From the NCBI RefSeq assembly GCF_021502725.1, contig NZ_JAKFFS010000005.1, forward strand, positions 434,001 through 498,000: 64,000 nt of DNA, given 5' to 3'. Positions 8,040 to 17,999 of the stretch are shown one piece after another (the stretch's first letter is position 1; each line of letters begins with the position of its first letter). The position numbers and the translations under genes are program-made. The stretch is from Dyadobacter sp. CY345. GTDB lineage: Bacteria > Bacteroidota > Bacteroidia > Cytophagales > Spirosomataceae. The notes under the pieces were generated by a model. It was not told the DNA's origin, ran no database searches, and saw nothing but the letters and a program-made list of their open reading frames with translations.

Positions 8040-10934
8040 TTACAACTGAATTCTGAAACCCGCAGTGATTGTCCGGGTAACCGGATATCCTGACAAAGAT
8101 TCAGGATCGCCGTAGGGCACCTTGTCCCAGGAGAATAGATTCGTGCCGTTTGCAAAAACCCGTATGGTTTTCAGTCTCAGCTTATCCGATACCGGCGTGG
8201 GCAGCATATAGCCCACCTCGGCACTACGCAGTTTGATGAAACTTCCATCACGCTGCCAGAAAGAAGAAAACTGGTAGTTATTAAGGTTATCTTTAGAGGA
8301 TAGTCTTGGATAACTGGCTGAGCCTGCCGTCTCCGGCGTCCATCTTCCTTCGGCGATCGGCGCGATCTGACCATTTGCCTGGAATGCGTGGAAATAGTTT
8401 CCGCCAAGGTAAACGGTATTGCCTGTTACTCCCTGAAAAACCAGATCCAGGTCAAATCCCTTGTAGTTTAACCCGCCATGCAACCCAGCCGTGAAATTAG
8501 GCAGGCTCGGATTACCAATCGCAACCCGGTCGTTGGCATCAATAACCCCATCCGGATTTCCATCCGCACCGCCAACATCCTGATACTTAATATCGCCTGC
8601 CCGTATAACCTCCGTCAATACACCGGGAACATTTTTCGGATCAATAAGTCTGTCAGCAATATCCTGCTCACTGTAAAACCCGATTGCCTTTAAACCAATT
8701 GGCTGGTTGATACGCCTTCCTGTGAAATACAGCTGCTGGTTAAACTGAAAGGCCTCTGCATTAAATACAACCTTGTTTTTGAAGTACGATACATTTCCTT
8801 CGACAAAATAGGTAAGCGCCGCCTCTTTTTTACTATTGTAACGAAGGCCAAGCTCAAACCCGCTGGATTGCGTTTTGCCCTGATTCAGATTGGGTGTGAT
8901 GATACCGGTAAACTGCGGCATGGTACTGTTGGATGCCACCAGAATGTCATAGCGATCCCGTTTAAAGTAGTCAACCGTCAGGTCAAGATTTTTAAATAAG
9001 GTCAGATCGACACCTGCATTCAGTACTTTTTCTTTTTCCCAGGTAAGATTCGGATTGGCTATGCTATTTTCTGCAAAACCACCTACCGCATTATTTCCCG
9101 TACCGAAGAAATAACCGGCACCACCAAACGTCGGTGTGTAAGCATACCGGCTCGACAGTCCAAGACCTGAAATAATATCATTGCCAATCAAGCCATAAGA
9201 AGCTCTGAATTTAAGATAATCGATGACATTACTATTCTTTACAAAACCCTCATTGGAAGCGACCCAGCCAACCGATGCAGCCGGAAAGAATCCATAGCGT
9301 TTTCCCGGAGGAAAACTCTCGCTGCCCATGTAAGATGCCGAAAATTCCGCAATGTACTTGTTGTCAAAAGCATAAGTCACCCGCCCCGAAGCGGCATTAT
9401 GCTTATATGCGTCCGTTGAATTCGCAGAAGGGACAGTCGGTTCGGCAGTCGAGCCAAACAATGTTACATTGTCTGAATTAAACATAAGCATTCCGGAAAT
9501 ATTGCTTTTTCCAAAAACACGCTTGTAGTCCAGAAACGCTTGAAAAATCAGATTACGGTATTGGTCTAAGGTAACCTCACTGCCCGAAAGCGAAGTAAGC
9601 TGACCGATGGCTGGCCCATAAACCGTTTCACCAGCCGCGTTTTTAGAGATAGCAAAGCGCGGGTATTGCTTGCTCTTCTGCGAGCCCGATTCAAAATAGT
9701 TGTTAATCGAAACTGCCCCAGATACACTTAATCCCTTAATAAGCATATCCAACTGCTCCGTGAGCTTCAAAGACGACAAGATCGTGCGGGAATTGTTTCT
9801 ATAAAAGCCGGTAGACAACATATTACCAACCGGATTGGCATACAGCGAATTACCTCCGTAAGAGCCGTTCGGATTATATACCGGGAATGCATTTGGCGGC
9901 AGCGATGCAAGCAGGTTGAAAGTTCCGCCGGTGGTGTAATTGTTTGGATTGATAGTCTGCTCCACCGAACCGGCGATCTTAAATTCGGCTGACAAACGCG
10001 ACGTCAGGTTAACATCCAGGTTAGTACGGAAGTTGTATTTGGAATATTTTGAATTGGAACTCTCATCATTCTGATCACCAAAATTCTTGAATAAACCCTG
10101 GCTGTTCAACGCATTGAGCATGACAAAATACCGGACATAGTTATCTCCACCGCTGAAATTAAGGTTATAACCGGATACAGGAGCAGTTTTGCGCAATACC
10201 TGATCGTACCAGTTCACATCCGGGTGAAAGTATGGATCGCTTCCGTTCTGATAGGCATCCAGATCAGCCTGGGTATAACGCTCGGTCAACTCGTCATTAC
10301 GCAAGGCTTCATTATAAAGCGATGCATAATTATAAGAATTCAGGAATTTGGGAAGATACTGGGCCTGGTTGAATCCCTGCTTGGTTGTGAAGGAAACTTT
10401 CAATGGTCCGTTTTGTCCTGCTTTTGTGGTGATCAGAATCACCCCGTTTGCAGCCCTGGCGCCATAGACAGCGGTTGCCGACGCATCTTTCAAAACAGAA
10501 ATAGATTCTATTTCCTCCGGCATCAATTGCATAAATGCATTAGACGGTCCATTGCCATTACTGATAAAGCCGTCGATGACATACAATGGCGCACTACTTG
10601 CACCGCCGAGGGTGTTGATCCCTCGTACTAAAAGGCTCGGCGTTGAAGCACCAGGCTCAGAACCACCCTGCGCTACGGTAAGACCAGGCAGACGGCCAAA
10701 GAGCGTGTTACCAAGATTCAATGTAAAATTCTTTTCCAGTTCTGTTCCCTGCACCGTTGAAATGGCACTGGTCACCAGGTTGGCAGGTTGTTTGCCAAAA
10801 CCTATGCTGACCTCATTAGGCTTCTGGGCTATAACGACCGTGTCAGCCGCTCCCGAACGCTGTGCCCTCAGTGACCCCGTAACCAGAAAGGGACTAAGCA
10901 GGATACAGGTTTTGAATATTAAAGATATTTTCAT
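8040..10934 (-). CDS. susC-like: SusC/RagA TonB-dependent receptor lacking the N-terminal carboxypeptidase-D-like domain
   Basis: A 964-residue outer-membrane protein with signal peptide (to about residue 24, SLRA). It shows the SusC plug signature SVLKDASATAVYGARAANG and ends with an outer-membrane Phe-Arg-Ile-Gln-Leu strand (TITAGFRIQL). Unlike the other three SusC proteins here, it has no CarboxypepD_reg-like domain: the mature protein goes straight into VSIGFGKQPANLVTSAIS, which takes the place of the usual VVVGYGTQ TonB-box region. The TonB box is therefore divergent. It follows the first susD (10984-12813) with a 49-bp gap and precedes its own susD partner. Confidence 0.95.
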   Translation of the reverse strand: MKISLIFKTCILLSPFLVTGSLRAQRSGAADTVVIAQKPNEVSIGFGKQPANLVTSAISTVQGTELEKNFTLNLGNTLFGRLPGLTVAQGGSEPGASTPSLLVRGINTLGGASSAPLYVIDGFISNGNGPSNAFMQLMPEEIESISVLKDASATAVYGARAANGVILITTKAGQNGPLKVSFTTKQGFNQAQYLPKFLNSYNYASLYNEALRNDELTERYTQADLDAYQNGSDPYFHPDVNWYDQVLRKTAPVSGYNLNFSGGDNYVRYFVMLNALNSQGLFKNFGDQNDESSNSKYSKYNFRTNLDVNLTSRLSAEFKIAGSVEQTINPNNYTTGGTFNLLASLPPNAFPVYNPNGSYGGNSLYANPVGNMLSTGFYRNNSRTILSSLKLTEQLDMLIKGLSVSGAVSINNYFESGSQKSKQYPRFAISKNAAGETVYGPAIGQLTSLSGSEVTLDQYRNLIFQAFLDYKRVFGKSNISGMLMFNSDNVTLFGSTAEPTVPSANSTDAYKHNAASGRVTYAFDNKYIAEFSASYMGSESFPPGKRYGFFPAASVGWVASNEGFVKNSNVIDYLKFRASYGLIGNDIISGLGLSSRYAYTPTFGGAGYFFGTGNNAVGGFAENSIANPNLTWEKEKVLNAGVDLTLFKNLDLTVDYFKRDRYDILVASNSTMPQFTGIITPNLNQGKTQSSGFELGLRYNSKKEAALTYFVEGNVSYFKNKVVFNAEAFQFNQQLYFTGRRINQPIGLKAIGFYSEQDIADRLIDPKNVPGVLTEVIRAGDIKYQDVGGADGNPDGVIDANDRVAIGNPSLPNFTAGLHGGLNYKGFDLDLVFQGVTGNTVYLGGNYFHAFQANGQIAPIAEGRWTPETAGSASYPRLSSKDNLNNYQFSSFWQRDGSFIKLRSAEVGYMLPTPVSDKLRLKTIRVFANGTNLFSWDKVPYGDPESLSGYPVTRTITAGFRIQL

Positions 10935-10983
10935 AATAATGATTGTTGCTGTTCCGGAACTTGATTATTTATATTTTCTGCCC

Positions 10984-12813
10984 CTACCAACCCGGATTCT
11001 GGGTGAGGTTTCCCTTCATGACTTCGTTCTGCGGGAAAGGATGCAGGTACATATTTTTGTTAAAGGTGCGGGTCTCAAACACATAAGGTTTCCAGGCATA
11101 TTTATAGTTGCCCGTGCTCCCTGACCTGTTAATTTCCAAACCTTGAAAAGCACCTGTCATTACGCCTTCCTGTTCTGCAATCAGCCAGCGTTTTATATCC
11201 CAGAACCGGTGGTCATCGTTGACCATTTCTATCGCAATTTCATTACGCACCCGCTCTCTGAACTGGTCTTTTGTCAATCCGGCAGGAAGGTTTGGCATGC
11301 CAGACCGGTTGCGGATCGCATTTACAGCTGCATAGGCTTCTGCCACCGGACCCGAAGCTTCGTTAAGGGCTTCTGCATAATTGAGGTACAATTCGTTGAC
11401 CCGGAACAAGGCGTCAATCATGACAAAATTCGCATTGGTAGCATTTCTTGGGATGTATTTTCTTAGCCAGACTCCACCTTTGCAATTGACGTAATCCTTA
11501 CCGCCGTTGTAAATCTGTGCAATAGGGTCTCTTGCCGTATAGTAGCTATTGGTGTACGACATTGTTTGCTTAAAGCGTGGATCCAGTTCTGCATATTTGG
11601 CGGTCAAATCATTTCCTCCGGCAGCATCCCAGGTCTGAGGCGTGCCATCAATTTTTTCATATTTTTTAATAAAATTCAAGGGAACCGAAATGCCACTCCA
11701 GTATGAACCATAACATGCTGCGTTCCAAAATGTCAGGGGTGCATTACCAATATTGGTAATACCTCCGGCTGCCGCCGCTCCACCCTGGTATAGCAGAATC
11801 AGCTCCTTATTGTTTGCTGTTTCCCAGGAAGCCCGGTAGTTTCCCAGCGGTCCGGGTGTTCCGTTGTCCAGGTCTTTCGGGTTCCTGTTCGCTGCCTCGT
11901 CGATGAGTCCATATCCACTGGCGAGTGCTAAATCGATGGCCTGTTTGGCAGCGTCAGCCGCAAGTTTCCAGCGATTAGCGTCGTAGTTTCCATAACAGAT
12001 CAGCTTGTTGTCCGCTGCATTTACCATGTTCAGAACAGGCGTTGCCGTGTTAAATTGTGGGCTCGCTGCATATAACAACACCTCCGATTTTAATGCAAGC
12101 GCAGCAACTGAAGTAGCCCGCCCCGTTTGAGATGCTGAGTATACTGCGGGAAGATCCGTGTAGGCTTCGTCTATATCTTTTAAAATAAAATTGACACATT
12201 CTTCAAAGGAAGAGCGGGGCACTTCAATCTTAACTTCCGCTTCAAATACCTGATCAACGATCGGCACGCCACCGTAGCGTTTGATCATTTCCATGTAATT
12301 CAATGCTCGAATAAATTTCACCTCAGCCCGAATCTGCTTTTTATAGGCCTCGTCGGCATCAGGTACTTCATCGATACGCTTCAAAACCAGGTTGATCTGA
12401 CGCAAAGCGATCCATCGGATGAAATAGCGGTAATCTTCCAGGTTTACAATCGTGGCAGGTAGCACCACACCCTCATTCCAGCGGTTGGAATGGACAAATG
12501 CAGCCTCGGAAGCATCGCCTTCATCGCTGATACTCGAACTTGGATGGATCACATCAGTGGCATTCACCTGCGAAAAGGGGGTATATGCATTTGCCTGCGT
12601 GGTATTCACAGTTTCACCCTGATGCCGATAGCGAAAGTTGGAATGAAGACCGTATTTATAAATCGTGGCCATGAAAATTTCCAGACTCGCCTTGTCGAGG
12701 AAGGCATTATCTTCGGTAAGGTCTACGCCGGGGGCTTTATCAAGAAACTCGTTTTCGCAGGATAAGGCCAGCATACAGCAAATAAGCGTAATGATCAGGT
12801 ATCGTTTTTTCAT
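10984..12813 (-). CDS. susD-like: SusD/RagB family surface glycan-binding lipoprotein (first pair)
   Basis: The frame is open back to 12954, but the ATG at 12811-12813 gives a proper lipoprotein signal (KKRYLIITLICCMLALSC) and avoids overlap with the end of susC at 12821, so this start is chosen (609 residues). Typical SusD parts are FIRALNYMEMIKRYGGVPI, ELYLNYAEALNEASGP, RERVRNEIAIEMVNDDHRFW and MYLHPFPQNEV. It is expected to cap the STN-containing SusC encoded immediately upstream and to bind the target glycan at the cell surface. Confidence 0.95.
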   Translation of the reverse strand: MKKRYLIITLICCMLALSCENEFLDKAPGVDLTEDNAFLDKASLEIFMATIYKYGLHSNFRYRHQGETVNTTQANAYTPFSQVNATDVIHPSSSISDEGDASEAAFVHSNRWNEGVVLPATIVNLEDYRYFIRWIALRQINLVLKRIDEVPDADEAYKKQIRAEVKFIRALNYMEMIKRYGGVPIVDQVFEAEVKIEVPRSSFEECVNFILKDIDEAYTDLPAVYSASQTGRATSVAALALKSEVLLYAASPQFNTATPVLNMVNAADNKLICYGNYDANRWKLAADAAKQAIDLALASGYGLIDEAANRNPKDLDNGTPGPLGNYRASWETANNKELILLYQGGAAAAGGITNIGNAPLTFWNAACYGSYWSGISVPLNFIKKYEKIDGTPQTWDAAGGNDLTAKYAELDPRFKQTMSYTNSYYTARDPIAQIYNGGKDYVNCKGGVWLRKYIPRNATNANFVMIDALFRVNELYLNYAEALNEASGPVAEAYAAVNAIRNRSGMPNLPAGLTKDQFRERVRNEIAIEMVNDDHRFWDIKRWLIAEQEGVMTGAFQGLEINRSGSTGNYKYAWKPYVFETRTFNKNMYLHPFPQNEVMKGNLTQNPGW

Positions 12814-12820
12814 CGGGATG

Positions 12821-15800
12821 TCAGAAATTGAGGTTAAGTCCTGCATTGATTGTACGGACCAAAGGGTATGGTTCTGTGTTGGTATCTCCTGTTGATGTAT
12901 TTTCAGGATCAATGCCCGGATACATTTTTTTCCAGGTGAACAAGTTATTTGCATTCACATAAATCCGGCAGGAGCTCATGCCCAGTTTTTTCAGGATTCC
13001 CTGGTCGAACCGGTAACCGATCTCGGCATTTTTGATCCTGACGTAACTCGCATCCGCCAGCCAATAGGACGAACCGGCCCCATTGGGGTTGCTGTTGACA
13101 GAAAATCGGGGAAAGTTGATTGGCAGCCCGGCCGTGTACCGCTCGGCTGTCCAGCTCTCGTTCATGTATTCAGCTGAACCTTCCGGCGGCGCCTGTCCAT
13201 AACCCGTACCACGTTGAAAGCGCGTGTAATAGTGTGATACATTGCCTACGCCCTGAAAAAGAACAGAAATATCGAAGCCTTTGAAATTAAGTCCCAGCGT
13301 TGCACCAAACGTTTTTTCAGGTAAGTTGGAGTAACCTATCGGCACAGCATCAAAGTCGTTAATCTGCCCATCACCATTGTAGTCCAGATACTTAATATCA
13401 CCCGGCTGGACTTTATTATTTGAATATGAATAAACAGGACGAGAAGGGTCATTCACCTCTTCCCAGCTGTTGTATAATCCCTGCGCGATCAGTCCAAAAT
13501 TTTGACCAAGTCTCTGCCCGGTCCGGTTCTGATATGCATAGATGTTCGGAACCTCATCCCTGAAAAGCACTTTGTTTCTTGCAAAGCTGAAATTGGCACC
13601 GATGCGATAGCCGAGCTGACCAACATTGCCCGAGTATGAAATATCAGTTTCAAAGCCTTTATTTTCCATTTTACCAAGATTATTCGCAGGCTGCGACAAA
13701 CCGGAAATAGACGATATAGACTGACGTGTGGCTAAAATATCACTCCGCTGCTCACTGAAAAGATCTGCCGTAAATTTGATCTTATCTTTCCAGAAAAAGA
13801 CCTCCATTCCCACATTTTGCTTCACCGCACGCTCCCAGGTCACATTTGGATTACCGGTTGCATCTTCCCGGATACCGGTGTAACCCGTGTAAGTTGAACC
13901 TACATTTCCAAAATAATACATGTTAGCCACGCTTGAATAGCTGGTTGGCCTGTACAGAAAACGTGTCCCTCCGATATTATCATTACCCACTTCTCCATAT
14001 GAGCCCCTGAATTTCAGGAATGTCACTACCTCGTTTTTCGGGAAAAATGACTCCTGAGATGCTACCCATCCAAGGGAATAGGCAGGAAAAAAGCCAAACC
14101 GTTTACCTGGTGCAAAATTTTCAGTTCCATTGTAACCAACATTTACTTCTGCCAGGTATCTCCCGTCGTAATCATATGTAACCCTCCCTACAAAACTCTG
14201 ATATCCCTTTGGCACCAGAAAGGCCAATGTCGGATCAAATGTTTTCTGCTGGTTATAAAGCAGAAGGCCCGTTACGTTGTGCTTGCCAAAACTTTTCTTA
14301 TAATCAATACCGAATTCCGCTGTGATCCTGCGGTTGTAAGTCCCTGTCTGCGTGAAGCCGAATTGTGCATCTGTGGTGGATGGCACATAGTTGATTGTAC
14401 CATCAGGAAGCCGAGTCGCCAGATAAGTGATCAGCGTTTTGGTGTTCACAATCTGTTGATCATTAAATGTCTGGACAGCTACATTACCATGCGTCGACAA
14501 CCCGTCGAGCAGAAATCCCAAATCATAATCCATACGAAAATTGGCATTCAGGTAATTCCGGTATGATCTCTTAAGACCACCTGCAAGATTGGGATAAAGT
14601 AAGGAAACGTATGGATTGTTACGCGCTCCTGTAAAAATGTTAACCACCTTGCCATCCACAACACCAGGTGTTTCCAGCGGACTGGCCCGAAAGATGTCAC
14701 CTACAACACGTTCCGTATTCGTTCCGTTATTGCCGCTGCGCGTTTCCGTCTGAGACGAAAGATCCAGAGACATTTTCAGGCGTTCAGTAAGATCAAAGTT
14801 AAAATTGGAGCGGATATTATAACGGCGAAAAATGGATTGCGGCGAAAATGCGTCAGTAACTTCTTTGGTATCTTTAAACAACCCCTCCTGATTGAAAAGA
14901 CCGGCTGAGACAAAATAACGTACCTTTTGTGTACCACCACTGATACTGACATTATGCTGCGACTGCTTGGATGCCTTTTTAAACATCACATCAGCCCAGT
15001 TTACGTTTGGATGGAACACAGGATCCTGCCCGTTCCGGTATAATTCAATGTCTTCGGCTGTGTACCTTGGTGTATATACGCTGCCGGTAACATAGGCATC
15101 TGCTTCCAGCGCTTCGTTAAAATGTGTGGCATAATCTGCGCTGTTCATCATCTTGCGCATGTCGGTAAACGAGTTGAAACCCTGGTTAAAGGTGTAGCTA
15201 ATTTTCGGCGGGCCGACCTTTCCTCTTTTTGTAGTAATGATCAATACGCCATTCGCTCCCCTGATACCGTAAACGGCTGTCGAAGAAGCATCTTTCAAAA
15301 TCGTCACCGACTCAATTTCGTTAGGATCGATGTTGTTATAATTGTCGACCTGAATACCGTCCACCAATGTAAGTGGGTCAGTATTTCCGGAGAATGTCCC
15401 AACTCCACGGATACGGATCTTTGATCCATCATTACCCGGCTCACCGCCAGACTGGGTTGCAAAAAGTCCCGGCAGGCGGCCTACCAGTGAATTACTGATA
15501 TTGGCAACCGGTGATTGAACCAGTTCTTTCGTCCCAATGGTCGAGATCGCACCGGTTGCATTAATTTTTTTCTGGGTCCCAAACCCGACAACGATGACTT
15601 CTTCAAGCGACTTATTATCAGCTGCCATTATTATTTTAAGTTCCGAATTGGTATTTAAAGCAACTTCCTGCATTTCATAACCTACGAAACTAAAAACCAG
15701 GGTTACCGATTTATCCGGTACCTGAAGAACGAAGTTGCCGTCCACATCTGTTGCAGTACCTTTTTGTGTTCCTTTAATTACAATATTCACGCCCGGAAGA

Positions 15801-16309
15801 CCCTCTCCGGTAACCTGATCGGTCACTTTTCCTTTGATGATTGCTTCCGCCATTTTTATTACGGCACCTGTTGGTTCGGCTTCCAGCCTGGGCAACATCA
15901 TCAGGTTGCTGCTCTCCCGCGCAACAGTTTTAACAGGTATAGTCCGTTCAGTTCCTGACTTTGAAGGTTTAGCAGGAAGAATGGTATAACCTCCGCCTTT
16001 CAGTTTTTTATACTTTAAATTCAGCGGTGGCAGGATTCGCCGGAGGATGCTCTCAACATTTTCTTTTTCATCGATGTAAAAAGGCAGCTGTTTACCATCG
16101 ATCAATTCGCGCTGATAAACGAAATTCACTTTGTGTATGGCTTCCAGCTTACCAAGGTAAAGTATGACGCTGTTTGCGTCCTCCTGTTGCCGCACCGGCT
16201 CGGCTTTCCGGAAAACTGCCGCGATGACTTGCTGTGGTGAAGCCTCACAAAAGGCTCCTGCATCGAGCAGCAAAGTAGATATGGAAAGTAATTGGAGAAT
16301 TCTTTTCAT
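12821..16309 (-). CDS. susC-like: SusC/RagA TonB-dependent receptor with STN signalling domain
   Basis: The ATG at 16307-16309 starts a normal signal peptide (MKRILQLLSISTLLL); the longer frame to 16366 is unlikely. The 1162-residue product has an STN (secretin/TonB short N-terminal) domain at about residues 45-115 (VILYLGKLEAIHKVNFVYQ to GGGYTILP), then a CarboxypepD_reg-like domain (IKGKVTDQVTGEGLPGVNI), a TonB box region EEVIVVGFGTQKK, a plug with VTILKDASSTAVYGIRGANG and a beta-barrel ending in NAGLNLNF. STN domains contact a FecR-type anti-sigma in the periplasm, and fecR and the ECF sigma gene lie directly upstream. This transporter therefore probably also senses the substrate. Confidence 0.96.
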   Translation of the reverse strand: MKRILQLLSISTLLLDAGAFCEASPQQVIAAVFRKAEPVRQQEDANSVILYLGKLEAIHKVNFVYQRELIDGKQLPFYIDEKENVESILRRILPPLNLKYKKLKGGGYTILPAKPSKSGTERTIPVKTVARESSNLMMLPRLEAEPTGAVIKMAEAIIKGKVTDQVTGEGLPGVNIVIKGTQKGTATDVDGNFVLQVPDKSVTLVFSFVGYEMQEVALNTNSELKIIMAADNKSLEEVIVVGFGTQKKINATGAISTIGTKELVQSPVANISNSLVGRLPGLFATQSGGEPGNDGSKIRIRGVGTFSGNTDPLTLVDGIQVDNYNNIDPNEIESVTILKDASSTAVYGIRGANGVLIITTKRGKVGPPKISYTFNQGFNSFTDMRKMMNSADYATHFNEALEADAYVTGSVYTPRYTAEDIELYRNGQDPVFHPNVNWADVMFKKASKQSQHNVSISGGTQKVRYFVSAGLFNQEGLFKDTKEVTDAFSPQSIFRRYNIRSNFNFDLTERLKMSLDLSSQTETRSGNNGTNTERVVGDIFRASPLETPGVVDGKVVNIFTGARNNPYVSLLYPNLAGGLKRSYRNYLNANFRMDYDLGFLLDGLSTHGNVAVQTFNDQQIVNTKTLITYLATRLPDGTINYVPSTTDAQFGFTQTGTYNRRITAEFGIDYKKSFGKHNVTGLLLYNQQKTFDPTLAFLVPKGYQSFVGRVTYDYDGRYLAEVNVGYNGTENFAPGKRFGFFPAYSLGWVASQESFFPKNEVVTFLKFRGSYGEVGNDNIGGTRFLYRPTSYSSVANMYYFGNVGSTYTGYTGIREDATGNPNVTWERAVKQNVGMEVFFWKDKIKFTADLFSEQRSDILATRQSISSISGLSQPANNLGKMENKGFETDISYSGNVGQLGYRIGANFSFARNKVLFRDEVPNIYAYQNRTGQRLGQNFGLIAQGLYNSWEEVNDPSRPVYSYSNNKVQPGDIKYLDYNGDGQINDFDAVPIGYSNLPEKTFGATLGLNFKGFDISVLFQGVGNVSHYYTRFQRGTGYGQAPPEGSAEYMNESWTAERYTAGLPINFPRFSVNSNPNGAGSSYWLADASYVRIKNAEIGYRFDQGILKKLGMSSCRIYVNANNLFTWKKMYPGIDPENTSTGDTNTEPYPLVRTINAGLNLNF

Positions 16310-16423
16310 AGTAAAAACAATGATTTGGTGATTTGTATCGCTTACACATGTCAAACAGGTGAACAATTCACATTTCCCGTTTTTTTATGATTTTTATTTG
16401 AATTTTTTTAATTTTTATCCGTG

Positions 16424-17272
16424 TTATTTAAAAAGATAAGTATCCTCCTTCTTTTCCACTTCCAAATCAAGAATGGTTGCCAGGTTTGTTACGAAATCTG
16501 ACGGAGAGCTAAGGCTCAACTTTCCTTTTAGTCTTTTGTTCAGAAAAGATGTGTCTGCAAAGGAAACGCGGATGCCGTAATTATCCTGCAACATCTCCGC
16601 GAGTTCGCCTACCGGCTTGTCATCGAGGATATACATTGATTCTTTCCACGAATCGTACAGTTCAGGCCGCACCACCCTGACTTTGATTGGCTGTTTTTGA
16701 TCCCCTACTGTTGCCAGATCACCTGGCTTCATCATGATGGCCGGTACATGTGGCGCGTGTAGTTTTACCTTTCCTTCATTCAGCATCACTTTTGTATTTT
16801 GCCTGCGCGTCGTAACGTTAAATTCTGTACCGAGCACTTCCACATCTGCTTTGGAAGTATGAACGATAAACTTCGCTCCTTTTCGTTTGGCAATATCGAA
16901 GTAGGCCTCCCCTTCCAGCCAAACTTCACGCACCGCGTTTTCAGCGAGCCTATCCCCGATCCGCATCACAGAATTTGCATTGAGCGTCACCTGAGATCCA
17001 TCCTCCAATGTTAGTTTACGAATTTCTCCATATGCAGTCTGATACTGCTCAGACCTGCTGCTCCACCAACCTATACCGATCGAAATAATAAGCATTGAAA
17101 TGGCAGCAGCGACGAGGAAATTCGACTGTTTCCACCAAATTGCACGTTTCTCAGGCTCACCAATATCATTCCATATCCGTTTTCTGAGCCTGTCAAGGTC
17201 TGCTTGTGAAGGAGTTGTTTCCTCAAAACGGATGTTTTTTATATAATCCTTCGGTTTATCTTTATCTTCCAT
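16424..17272 (-). CDS. FecR family anti-sigma factor
   Basis: The frame is open from a TTG at 17308, but the ATG at 17270-17272 (MEDKDKPKDYIK) is the likelier start, giving 282 residues. An N-terminal cytoplasmic part is followed by one transmembrane helix (SNFLVAAAISMLIISIGIGWW). Then comes the FecR domain, with YGEIRKLTLEDGSQVTLNANS, VWLEGEAYFDIAK and VEVLGTEFNVT, and a C-terminal DUF4974-type domain (ILDDKPVGELAEMLQDNYGI). It should hold the upstream ECF sigma factor inactive until the STN domain of the adjacent SusC signals glycan binding. Confidence 0.94.
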   Translation of the reverse strand: MEDKDKPKDYIKNIRFEETTPSQADLDRLRKRIWNDIGEPEKRAIWWKQSNFLVAAAISMLIISIGIGWWSSRSEQYQTAYGEIRKLTLEDGSQVTLNANSVMRIGDRLAENAVREVWLEGEAYFDIAKRKGAKFIVHTSKADVEVLGTEFNVTTRRQNTKVMLNEGKVKLHAPHVPAIMMKPGDLATVGDQKQPIKVRVVRPELYDSWKESMYILDDKPVGELAEMLQDNYGIRVSFADTSFLNKRLKGKLSLSSPSDFVTNLATILDLEVEKKEDTYLFK

Positions 17273-17362
17273 ATCCTTGTAAATGAGATTGCGTAAGCGC
17301 TCAAACAATGTTTCAAATGTTAAACGTGCTTTTCAATCCGTTTTCCCGTTTCAAAATAAATA

Positions 17363-17998
17363 TTAATGCATGCTGGTTAAATAGCCCAGCAACATGGCCA
17401 CGCTGATATTGATAAAAATACCTTCCCTGTTCAGCCTCTCGTTTACCGAAATCCGCAGGGCAGACAGTGCTACATGTACGGAGTTATAAACACTTTTCAT
17501 GGTTATTCCCATTACTTCGGCTGCCTGCTGATAAGTCAGATCTTTCATAAAAACCAGATATAAAATCTCTTTCTGGCGTTTGGGAAGCTGATTTAGCTCT
17601 GCGATGACAACCTTTTTCTGATAGTCAAGCGTCTGCTGCTCAACGAGCTCGGTTTCATAAGACTGGATCAGAAATTCTGCGTTGTCAAAAACGTAATCCG
17701 ATGAATCAAGTTTGTTCAGTCTGGTCAGGGAATCCAAGAGCCGGCGACGAAGTGCCCGGTACATGTAAAAGCGGATATTATCAGTCGGTCCGAGACGTTC
17801 ACGGTTATTATAAATATGCAGGAATAATTCATGCAGACCATCCTCAACAAGCTGTTTATTCCGAACGAGGTTATAACCATAACGATACAGGTCGGCTGCA
17901 AACAGCTCGTAAATACGGGAATATGCATCCTGATTTCCAAACCGGAATTTATCCCATAATGCTTTATGTTCGTAAGATGTCAGTTTATCCCGAATCAT
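17363..17998 (-). CDS. ECF-type RNA polymerase sigma-70 factor
   Basis: A 211-residue protein with sigma region 2 (KFRFGNQDAYSRIYELFAAD, with VEDGLHELFLHIY) and region 4 with a helix-turn-helix (LTYQQAAEVMGITMKSVYNSV). It is the first gene of the minus-strand locus, with fecR 90 bp downstream, the standard arrangement of sigma/FecR/SusC trans-envelope cascades in Bacteroidota. The C-terminus IFINISVAMLLGYLTSM is unusually hydrophobic and could touch the membrane or the anti-sigma factor. A palindromic operator-like site lies about 180 bp upstream. Confidence 0.93.
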   Translation of the reverse strand: MIRDKLTSYEHKALWDKFRFGNQDAYSRIYELFAADLYRYGYNLVRNKQLVEDGLHELFLHIYNNRERLGPTDNIRFYMYRALRRRLLDSLTRLNKLDSSDYVFDNAEFLIQSYETELVEQQTLDYQKKVVIAELNQLPKRQKEILYLVFMKDLTYQQAAEVMGITMKSVYNSVHVALSALRISVNERLNREGIFINISVAMLLGYLTSMH

Positions 17999-17999
17999 T

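Noticed and set aside
10224-11124. Overlapping open frames on the plus strand between the two susCD pairs
   Set aside because: They are antisense to well-supported susC and susD genes and have no family features.
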